Shown here piece after piece: positions 31,191 to 36,745 of a stretch of 36,745 bases of DNA (position 1 is its first letter; each line of letters opens with the position of its first letter). The notes under the pieces were generated by a model. It made no database searches, was not told where the DNA came from, and saw only the letters and a program-made list of their open reading frames with translations. A program made the position numbers and the translations under genes. Where the stretch lies: positions 1 through 36,745 of the forward strand of contig JAKEHZ010000188.1 in the NCBI GenBank assembly GCA_022614735.1. The letters run 5' to 3'. Source of the DNA: Acidobacteriota bacterium (GTDB taxonomy: Bacteria; Acidobacteriota; Blastocatellia; RBC074).

Positions 31191-31654
31191 TATTCCTCGT
31201 CTAGAATTCGCTGCAATTCCTCAATAAATCCGCTCTGCCCCTTGGTGATCTTCTCCCTTGCAGCATCGAATGAGAACCATTGAGCGCGATCAATTTCTGG
31301 AAATGATTGCTGTCTGCCCGAGCGTGGAGGCCATTCAATCGAAAAGGTATTACTGATAATTGCTGAAACATCGCAATCGCCTTCAAAGGCCCAGGCATAA
31401 ACTATCTTTCCGCCTGGCTGTTTGATCGGTGCCAATGGAATGAACTGGCCGCTCGCCGGTAATCCTGTTTCTTCTTCAAACTCGCGCTTTGCTGCCTCGA
31501 GCGGGTCTTCGTTCGGATCGAACTCCCCTTTGGGAATCGACCACGCACCGAGGTCCTTCTTTGCCCAGAATGGCCCTCCCGGATGAGCCAGCAAAACCTC
31601 AACGATTCCTCCACGGCGACGGAACATCAACAAACCTGCACTGCTCTTGGCCAT
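31190..31654 (-). CDS. Nudix hydrolase (diadenosine-polyphosphatase-like)
   Basis: Cytoplasmic hydrolase of 154 residues. Nudix box: G43-x5-E49-x7-REFEEETGL (57-65) within WSIPKGEFDPNEDPLEAAKR. The N-terminal KSSAGLLMFRRRGGIVEVLL and HPGGPFWAKKDLGAWSIPKG and the C-terminal FPEIDRAQWFSFDAAREKI and QSGFIEELQRIL are the pattern of predicted NTP/diadenosine polyphosphate hydrolases of the MutT-like subgroup. Substrate not determinable. The ATG start is clear (MAKSSAGLLM). The stop codon lies at the edge of the chimeric palindrome; upstream, a decayed AAACGGAAC-like arm occupies part of the leader. Confidence 0.92.
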   Translation of the reverse strand: MAKSSAGLLMFRRRGGIVEVLLAHPGGPFWAKKDLGAWSIPKGEFDPNEDPLEAAKREFEEETGLPASGQFIPLAPIKQPGGKIVYAWAFEGDCDVSAIISNTFSIEWPPRSGRQQSFPEIDRAQWFSFDAAREKITKGQSGFIEELQRILDEE

Positions 31655-31668
31655 TTTGAATTTCTTTT

Positions 31669-31688
31669 CGTTTGTTTCGTTATTTTCG
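31669..31688. repeat. Degenerate solo arm of the AAACGGAAC family
   Basis: CGTTTGTTTCGTTATTTTCG differs from the family arm CGTTTGTTCCGTTATTTCCG by two C-to-T changes. It looks like a fossil arm without a partner. Similar decayed strings occur near 17444-17463 and 29238-29275. Confidence 0.55.
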
Positions 31689-31730
31689 CCAATTCTTGTT
31701 GTTTCGTATTCTCCTTCCCGGTCTTCTCAT

Positions 31731-33491
31731 TCAGTATTTCCAACTGGTCACATCAGCGCCGGCCGGGGCGGTCTTCTTAATCCGCTCGAGTATCTTCGGT
31801 ACGTACATCTGGTTATATCTCAAGCGCGATAAGTGATTTGGCAGTTTATGATCACCATTCCAGCAATGCTCCGCGCGATCACCGTAATCTACCTCGCCGC
31901 CATAAAATGGGTTGGTCGTGCTCTTCAAAAACTCCTCGACAAGGTAGACTGCGTTATTCAGATAGTAGTTATCCATATCACCGCAGTATATGTGAATCTT
32001 ACCTTCGAGCTTTGGCCCCAGTGTTTTCCAATCGCGCCCGAGTATGTGCCCAAGATCGTAATTCTCCCGCCAGTATTCAGCTACCGAACGGTCGATCTCA
32101 CCAGTCGACTTATTCCATATTCGCTTGGGATAGCCGTCAGGACCCACGGGCGAATAGACCGCCTCCCAGATATCCCATTGATCGCCTGATCGACTTTTTG
32201 TACCCAGAACCAGCTCATGATGATTCATCTCTTCCAGCGTCGCGCTGACGTGACCGAGATAATTGCGATGCCCCGGTCGGGGCGTGCGCTTCCATTGGCT
32301 TTCAAGGTAATAAGCATTTTTATCTTCGTAGAGGTTAACGACGGTGTATGCGCGGAAATCGATCGGGTCGGGACACGCCGCAAAGCATCCGTTATACATA
32401 TCGGGATAAAACATCTGTGTAGCCAGGGCTTCCCAACCCCCTGTCGAGCCTCCATAAGTAAAACGCGACCAACCCTGACCGATGCAACGGAATTTCTCTT
32501 CTATATAAGGGATCAGCTCATAGTTGATAGCGTCGCCATACGGCCCTAAATTGGCCGAATTTACCGCATATGAGTCGTCGTAGAAAGGATTTGCGTGTTG
32601 GATTTCAATAACCACAAATCGCGGGAAGTTAGGGCCGATCCATTCTTCATAAAACTTGTAAGCATATTCCTGCTGAATTCTGTTATACCCCTTGATCTTG
32701 AAACGATCGCTGTAATCAGGTTCAAGGTTTGGGTCAGGCGGAGTCTCGCGGAACCCACCGAAGGTATTGGGGAAATGGCCATGAAATACCATCAACGGAT
32801 ATCGAGCCTGAGGATGTTCATCGAAACCATGCGGTAACAAAACACATGCACCAAGATACATTGGCCTGCCCCAGAACTCTGTCAGTTTCTTGCTCTGGAT
32901 TTTTATGTGCTTTATATACCTGGTGTCCTTCGGCGGAGTAATCGGTGGTATTTCCTGATCGAGACTTATCGAGATAGTCTCCGCTTTGTTCGGGTCTATG
33001 CTAACTTGTTTCGGTTTGCTAAAGAAATTTCCGGGAGCGAGGTTCCAGTGTTGACCTTCCCCACGATCCATAGGCAATTTGACAGTATGCCCGTCAGCCC
33101 GTTTAAACGTTTCGTATTTGTGTAGTAAGGCCTGCACCCAGTATGTACCGGGTGGAATCTGGCCCAAGCCTTTCATCGGATATCCGAAAACGTTTCCATC
33201 AACAAATGCATTCTGACCTGGTTTCAAGTTATCAACATCGATGCCGAAAATCTGCTGCGTTTTTGGTGAGTTATCAATCTGCAACCGCGGCTCTTTGGAG
33301 CCATCAGTCGAGATCATGAGGAGCAGACGCCCATCGAGCGGGGTTTTGCTCCGCTCAGCCGGAAAAGAGATCGAAAAGCGTAATTTCCCTGCCTGTCTAC
33401 TCTCTTTCAGCTCACCTTTAAGAGGAAGCACGAGCAACACAAGTACGATAGTCAGATAGACGGATGGCTTTCTGAGCGTAAATTGCTTCAT
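31731..33491 (-). CDS. Secreted esterase-like alpha/beta hydrolase
   Basis: Exported protein of about 586 residues. The signal peptide is MKQFTLRKPSVYLTIVLVLL (cleavage near LKGE). The N-terminal about 170 residues form a beta-rich domain (LRFSISFPAERSKTPLDGRL, GTYWVQALLHKYETFKRADG). The C-terminal part reads as a putative-esterase (esterase D-like) fold: LLPHGFDEHPQARYPLMVFH, FVVIEIQHANPFYDDSYAVN, ELIPYIEEKFRCIGQGWSRF, nucleophile FTYGGSTGGWEALATQMFYP (Ser), and a late histidine in AEHCWNGDH. Insertions rich in aromatic residues make it longer than typical members. Start: ATG 33491 four bases after GGAGGTTG; the ATG at 33503 overlaps that site. It is flanked downstream by a GATGCTA-free gap and upstream by a GATGCTA palindrome. 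Substrate unknown, possibly a bulky ester. Confidence 0.85.
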   Translation of the reverse strand: MKQFTLRKPSVYLTIVLVLLVLPLKGELKESRQAGKLRFSISFPAERSKTPLDGRLLLMISTDGSKEPRLQIDNSPKTQQIFGIDVDNLKPGQNAFVDGNVFGYPMKGLGQIPPGTYWVQALLHKYETFKRADGHTVKLPMDRGEGQHWNLAPGNFFSKPKQVSIDPNKAETISISLDQEIPPITPPKDTRYIKHIKIQSKKLTEFWGRPMYLGACVLLPHGFDEHPQARYPLMVFHGHFPNTFGGFRETPPDPNLEPDYSDRFKIKGYNRIQQEYAYKFYEEWIGPNFPRFVVIEIQHANPFYDDSYAVNSANLGPYGDAINYELIPYIEEKFRCIGQGWSRFTYGGSTGGWEALATQMFYPDMYNGCFAACPDPIDFRAYTVVNLYEDKNAYYLESQWKRTPRPGHRNYLGHVSATLEEMNHHELVLGTKSRSGDQWDIWEAVYSPVGPDGYPKRIWNKSTGEIDRSVAEYWRENYDLGHILGRDWKTLGPKLEGKIHIYCGDMDNYYLNNAVYLVEEFLKSTTNPFYGGEVDYGDRAEHCWNGDHKLPNHLSRLRYNQMYVPKILERIKKTAPAGADVTSWKY

Positions 33492-33510
33492 AACAACCTC
33501 CATGGAAAAA

Positions 33511-33566
33511 GATGCTAGATGCTAGATGCTAGATGCTAGATGAGCGTCCTAGCATCTAGAGCATCC
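33511..33566. repeat. Asymmetric GATGCTA palindrome
   Basis: The left arm has four GATGCTA words; the right arm has only one full TAGCATC and one damaged word (TAGAGCATC). The loop TGAGCGTCC resembles that of the copy at 31074-31190. Same family, but without the AAACGGAAC ends and with one arm contracted. Confidence 0.93.
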
Positions 33567-33836
33567 AAGAAAATGCGTTCTTACATTTATCAGCCCAGAG
33601 GGGTGTGAGAAGGTAGCCAGGGGTTGAGCGCCAGCGAAACCCCTGGGACTGTCGCAAAAGAGATTGCATCCTGAAGGGATGTGAGAGATCCTCCCTTGTG
33701 CATTGATCATTGACGATCTCGCATCCCTTCAGGATGCTGCACAATCTCGTATCGCTCCAGGGGTTTCGCTGACGCTCAACCCCTGGCTACCTTCTCACAC
33801 CCCTCCGGGGTGATAAATCAAGGACCCATTTTCTTG
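33566..33836. repeat. Composite 270-bp palindrome with two nested modules
   Basis: The outer arms CAAGAAAATG...TTTATCA pair with TGATAAATCAAGG...CATTTTCTTG. Next in are GGGGTGTGAGAAGGTAGCCA, GGGGTTGAGCG and CAGCGAAACCCCTGG, paired with their complement at 33757-33815. The core module GCATCCTGAAGGGATG pairs with GCATCCCTTCAGGATGC. Arms are not tandem heptads here, so this is a different palindrome class from the others. It lies between two minus-strand genes. Confidence 0.92.
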
Positions 33837-33853
33837 AATGCTATTTTATCTTC

Positions 33854-34315
33854 CTATTGAACAATGCGAGTTGCCTGGTGAGCCACCATCTGCCAGCGCC
33901 CTTTTTGCTTAACATAGACGTGAAGGTATCTTGCGTTGGTGCTTATTTTTGCGCCACGGGCAGTAACATTAACCTGCCAGTGGCAATAAACCAGCGCAGT
34001 ATCATCATAAACGCTGACCTTTATATCGTCGCGTTTCATTGACTCATATTTTGTAACACCTGATTTGATGCTACCGATATAGGCTGCCTTGTCATCCACG
34101 CTCCCGCTCGAATGGGTGTAAATCATGCTGTCCGCGTAAAGGCGTTCGAGTGCGGCGACATCAGACTTGACGAGCGCATCCTCCCATTCCTGCTCTAATT
34201 TCAATACGGCCTGTTCAACCGGACCATGTGATTTTGAGGCCTGTTTTTTCTCTTGTGCAACTGTAATTATTGAAATGGTCAACAGAGCGAGAGTAAACAG
34301 AAAGAGTCGTTGCAT
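33854..34315 (-). CDS. Secreted DUF4440/SnoaL-like (NTF2-fold) protein
   Basis: Exported protein of 153 residues with a signal peptide (MQRLFLFTLALLTISIITVA) and a cone-shaped NTF2-like domain. The DUF4440 pattern is clear: VLKLEQEWEDALVKSDVAAL, ERLYADSMIYTHSSGSVDDK, AAYIGSIKSG, VSVYDDTALVYCHWQVNV, RYLHVYVKQKGRWQMVAHQA. Such domains bind small ligands or act as associated enzymes; no catalytic residues can be singled out here. The ATG follows AAAGGAG at good spacing. It is the only gene between two palindromes (33.6-33.8 and 34.4 kb), so it may be independently transcribed. Confidence 0.9.
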   Translation of the reverse strand: MQRLFLFTLALLTISIITVAQEKKQASKSHGPVEQAVLKLEQEWEDALVKSDVAALERLYADSMIYTHSSGSVDDKAAYIGSIKSGVTKYESMKRDDIKVSVYDDTALVYCHWQVNVTARGAKISTNARYLHVYVKQKGRWQMVAHQATRIVQ

Positions 34316-34371
34316 TGCGACACTCCTTTCCCATCTGCAGTTTTTTATTCTGATTGCTCAGTCAAGAAACA

Positions 34372-34454
34372 ATCAGTACCGCGAGCGGTAGCGAGCGAAT
34401 CTCGATCAATCAACCATCAGTCGAGACTCGCTCGCTAGCGCTCGCGGTACTGAT
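34372..34454. repeat. Inverted repeat with GAGCG/AGCGAGCG-rich arms
   Basis: ATCAGTACCGCGAGCGGTAG then CGAGCGAATCTCGA, a loop of about 17 bp, then the partly diverged complement ending CGCTCGCGGTACTGAT. The inner arms show several differences while the outer 16 bp are perfect. Between the DUF4440 and DUF1080 genes, both minus strand. Confidence 0.93.
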
Positions 34455-34459
34455 TTCAT

Positions 34460-35104
34460 CTATTTATTTCGCGGTAATTCGATGGTGATATCCTTGTACC
34501 ATGCTTCGCTCGGCGGTCCTGAATGGATTTGCAGACAGATACATCCGGTCTGCTCAATCTTGTCATCAGCTTCGGTGTAATCTACGGTTTGATGACCGTT
34601 GATAGCGAGGCGAATACGATTGCCATCAGCGCGAATCTCGTATTCGTTCCACTCATCACGCTTGAGGAATTTAGCTATATCTTCCGAGTTCGGCCCGGCT
34701 AAAACTTTTCTCCTTCGCGATTCGTCATAAAGCGCGCCATAGTAATTCTGGCCGAGATCCGCTTGATAACCGATCACCTCGTGATCATTCGGGATGCGAC
34801 GGCTACGGAATTGAATCCCCGCGTTTGCCCTCGCCGGGTCGCCGAGCAATTTGAATTTCAATCGCAGCACAAAATCGCTGTACTCTTTCGTTGTGCAGAG
34901 GAATTCGTTGCGCTGAATCTTGTCTTTCATCGTTCCGCCGATGATTGCGCCACCTTCGATGCGGAAGATGTTCAGGTTGCCCTCCCAACCCGTAAAAGTT
35001 TTACCATCGAAGAGGCGCACTATCCCGCTTCGTTGCGCCGGCACGAGCGTGGTGAGAGCGATAATGGTTAAGCTGGTAGCCAGTGTCAAAGTAAGGACTC
35101 GCAA
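34460..35104 (-). CDS. Secreted DUF1080 (3-keto-disaccharide hydrolase-like) protein
   Basis: Exported jelly-roll protein of about 214 residues. DUF1080 signatures: IVRLFDGKTFTGWEGNLN at the N terminus of the mature domain, IEGGAIIGGTMKDKIQRNEF, YSDFVLRLKFKLLGDPARAN, AGIQFRSRRIPNDHEVIGYQ, DEWNEYEIRADGNRIRLAIN, GHQTVDYTEADD, and the end IHSGPPSEAWYKDITIELP. The family occurs in sugar-catabolism loci and includes 3-keto-glycoside hydrolases; activity here is unproven. The start is uncertain: TTG 35104, seven bases after GGTGAG, puts a signal peptide first (RVLTLTLATSLTIIALTTLV, cleavage after VPA). ATG 35185 or 35239 would add residues encoded by a CTTGGCG palindrome and even overlap the next gene, so I prefer 35104. 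Confidence 0.88.
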   Translation of the reverse strand: MRVLTLTLATSLTIIALTTLVPAQRSGIVRLFDGKTFTGWEGNLNIFRIEGGAIIGGTMKDKIQRNEFLCTTKEYSDFVLRLKFKLLGDPARANAGIQFRSRRIPNDHEVIGYQADLGQNYYGALYDESRRRKVLAGPNSEDIAKFLKRDEWNEYEIRADGNRIRLAINGHQTVDYTEADDKIEQTGCICLQIHSGPPSEAWYKDITIELPRNK

Positions 35105-35113
35105 AGTAATCTC

Positions 35114-35178
35114 ACCGCCAAGACGCCAAGAACGCCAAGATTTTCCGCCTTTCCTGGCGCTCTTGGCGTCTTGGCGGT
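35114..35178. repeat. Inverted repeat with CTTGGCG-type arms
   Basis: ACCGCCAAGACGCCAAGAAC and GCCA face TGGCGCTCTTGGCGTCTTGG and CGGT over a loop of about 16 bp; about 24-bp arms with one mismatch. The same arm occurs unpaired at 22079-22110. It lies directly upstream of the preferred DUF1080 start. Confidence 0.93.
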
Positions 35179-35204
35179 TTTTCATTTTCTCAAATGCTAT
35201 CGCA

Positions 35205-36623
35205 TCAGCCAGACATTTCGTTGAACAATAAGTCCTCATAATTGTCCCGCTTTCTTATCAATTTCACTTCTCCATTCCCTTCAACCAGTACTGCCGCCGG
35301 TAAGGGGCGCCCGTTGTATGCTGTCATCTGTGACATGGTGTAAGCGCCGGTATTGAGCATTGCGATCACCTCGCCAACTTGCACATTCTCCGGCAACAAC
35401 CGGCAATCCGGTAGATGGCCTTCACCGTGCAAATCGAAATAGACATCGCCGCCATCACACAAGGGCCCAGCCATGCGGTAACGCGCCGTGTGCGGCTCTC
35501 CGGCGCGTGAAGCATCAATCGCGTGGTAGTACCAGTGATACATCACCATGGAGAGCATCAAATTATATCCGGCATCGGTCAGCACCCAGTCTTCGGCCGT
35601 TTCCGGACGATGTTTGATGTTACGCACAGTCGTCAGGATCGTCACAGCATCGGCGATTACCGCGCGCCCCGGCTCCATGACGATCTCCAAATTCTCGAGC
35701 AGATGTTCGGCGCCCGCTTCACGCGCAGCGGCGCGCACGGCTTCTATTGCGCCCCTCATCGTCTCGGCAGAGGTCAATCTTGCGCCGAGCATAGCACGCT
35801 CGTCTTCGCTGATCTCCTCGGCCTGTGAGCTATCACGCAGGTAGTTCACCGGGATCCCGCCCCCGATGTTGATGTGCTGCAGCCGGTGACCCGTTTCACG
35901 ATATAACCAGACCAGGTGCTCCCACATCGCGAGGAAGCTTTCTGCATATGGCTCAGGGTCTGGCGTCTGTGAGCCCACGTGAATGTGAAGGCCGACAAGA
36001 TTGATCAGTTCAGGACGTTTGAGCGATAGCAGCATCATTTCGCGGGCCTGCGAGGGGGACACTCCGAACTTGGAGGTATAGAGTGCCGTCTGCAACCCGG
36101 CGTGTGAACGTGTGCCCACTCCAGCGACCAAACGCACAGTGACGTTTGCGCGCTTCTTCAATTTCGCCGCCACCTGTTCAACGAGTTCCAGCTCAAAGGG
36201 TGAGTCGAGATTGATCGTATATATTCCGGCATCGATCGCCTCAGCGATCTCCTGTTCGGTCTTCGAGATGCCGTTCATCTCAATCTGATCCGGTCTGAAG
36301 CCTGCGCGCAAGGCTCTGAATAATTCGCCGCCCGAATTGACCTCGACATCAATGCCCGCTTCGCGCACGACACGTAACACGCCGAGAGTATTGTTGGCTT
36401 TCGATGCGAAGCAGAGCTTGAGCCGGGGATGATACTTTTTCGCCTCAAGCAATTGCGCAATGTTATGGCGAATGCGCGGCGCAGAGATAGCGAATAATGG
36501 GGTGTCGAATTCGGCTGCGAGTTCGGTTGCATCAAAGCCATCGATCTGTAAATGATTGTTGCGGATTTCGAGATAGTCGGGAATTGACCACTCAGGTTTA
36601 GAAAAAAGGAGATTGTCAGTCAC
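35205..36623 (-). CDS. lysA: Diaminopimelate decarboxylase-type PLP decarboxylase (fold type III)
   Basis: Cytoplasmic decarboxylase of 472 residues from the alanine-racemase-fold group; by pattern nearest to LysA, which makes lysine from meso-diaminopimelate. PLP lysine in LKLCFASKANNTLGVLRVV; substrate and cofactor motifs GLHIHVGSQ, INIGGGIPVN, IVMEPGRAVIADA, and the active-site cysteine/aspartate in GPLCDGGDVYFD (CESGD in typical LysA), plus NTGAYTMSQMTAYNGRPLPA (GAY-x-x-x-M-x-x-x-YN-x-RP). The changed CDGGD and the longer middle region mean another substrate (ornithine, arginine or carboxynorspermidine group) cannot be excluded. The start is GTG 36623 behind GAGAGG; no earlier ATG fits. 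Followed after 100 bp by the DUF1080 gene. Confidence 0.85.
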   Translation of the reverse strand: MTDNLLFSKPEWSIPDYLEIRNNHLQIDGFDATELAAEFDTPLFAISAPRIRHNIAQLLEAKKYHPRLKLCFASKANNTLGVLRVVREAGIDVEVNSGGELFRALRAGFRPDQIEMNGISKTEQEIAEAIDAGIYTINLDSPFELELVEQVAAKLKKRANVTVRLVAGVGTRSHAGLQTALYTSKFGVSPSQAREMMLLSLKRPELINLVGLHIHVGSQTPDPEPYAESFLAMWEHLVWLYRETGHRLQHINIGGGIPVNYLRDSSQAEEISEDERAMLGARLTSAETMRGAIEAVRAAAREAGAEHLLENLEIVMEPGRAVIADAVTILTTVRNIKHRPETAEDWVLTDAGYNLMLSMVMYHWYYHAIDASRAGEPHTARYRMAGPLCDGGDVYFDLHGEGHLPDCRLLPENVQVGEVIAMLNTGAYTMSQMTAYNGRPLPAAVLVEGNGEVKLIRKRDNYEDLLFNEMSG

Positions 36624-36701
36624 TGAAGAAGACCTCTCAATTGGTTCTTGATGGTCTTTGAAAATTACTGGTGCTAACGGATTTTGTGGTTATGGAAAGG
36701 A

Positions 36702-36743
36702 AGAGAGAAAACGGAACAAACGGAAATAACGGAACAAACGGAA
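36702..36743. repeat. Left arm of an AAACGGAAC-family palindrome, cut by the window end
   Basis: AGAGAGAAAACGGAACAAAC and the following GGAAATAACGG, AACAAACGGAA match 3774-3811 and 17297-17335 base for base. The partner arm should lie just beyond 36745. Confidence 0.85.
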
Positions 36744-36745
36744 GG

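Overview
The window looks like chromosomal DNA of an Acidobacteriota member, most likely class Blastocatellia. Reasons: a secreted VWA protein of the acidobacterial VWFA-related type (9746-10828), many small secreted proteins with signal peptides ending ...AQ, a gene density typical of a large free-living genome, and housekeeping genes (mreBCD, accD, rsmI, a lysA-type decarboxylase) scattered singly among accessory enzymes. This assignment is by recognition only; no database search was made.

Layout. 1-2743 (minus): cell-shape operon mreB-mreC-mreD. 3124-3312: a lone Flp-type pilin. 3847-7693 (minus): hydantoinase/5-oxoprolinase pair hyuA-hyuB. 8066-9274 (plus): two tandem paralogous secreted proteins of unknown family. 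9746-11323: VWA protein facing a STAS anti-anti-sigma factor. 11.5-15.1 kb: a patchwork that looks acquired and decayed (truncated DnaJ-domain gene, GC-rich LamG-FIMAH gene with a clipped signal peptide, ankyrin gene, 38-codon integrase stub). It is bracketed by a 17-bp near-perfect direct repeat and followed by an O-methyltransferase pseudogene with a large internal deletion. 15.3-18.4 kb (plus): two tandem PLP ammonia-lyase-type enzymes, then accD. 18.6-20.4 kb: M28/glutaminyl-cyclase-like lipoprotein and small proteins. 20.6-24.8 kb (minus): CPBP protease, Nudix, TonB-domain protein overlapping rsmI, ROK/polyphosphate-glucokinase-like kinase. 24.9-31.1 kb (plus): secreted alpha/beta hydrolase, LIC_10091-like protein, DUF454 membrane protein, FG-GAP protein, GMC oxidoreductase. 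31.2-36.6 kb (minus): Nudix, secreted esterase-like protein, DUF4440, DUF1080 and lysA-type decarboxylase.

The most striking signal is not a gene. About fifteen intergenic spaces hold large inverted repeats (roughly 65-270 bp). In most, each arm is itself a tandem array of a 7- or 8-bp word: ATTGCGG, TTTTCAG, CAAAAGG, GATGCTA, GCAGTTC, CATTTTC, CAAAGGGT, GCGGGAGA, CTTGGCG and an AAACGGAAC type. The word differs from locus to locus, but the same word families recur at unlinked loci. Arm copy numbers are often unequal (4 vs 5, 3 vs 4, 3 vs 5). Some elements are chimeric or nested, and arms run into gene ends, supplying stop codons, lysine/arginine tails or start codons. They occur between codirectional, convergent and divergent genes alike, so they are not only terminators. 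They resemble a mixture of the heptameric short tandem repeats known from cyanobacteria and REP/MITE-like palindromes. No associated protein is visible in the window. This is the best candidate here for an undescribed element class.
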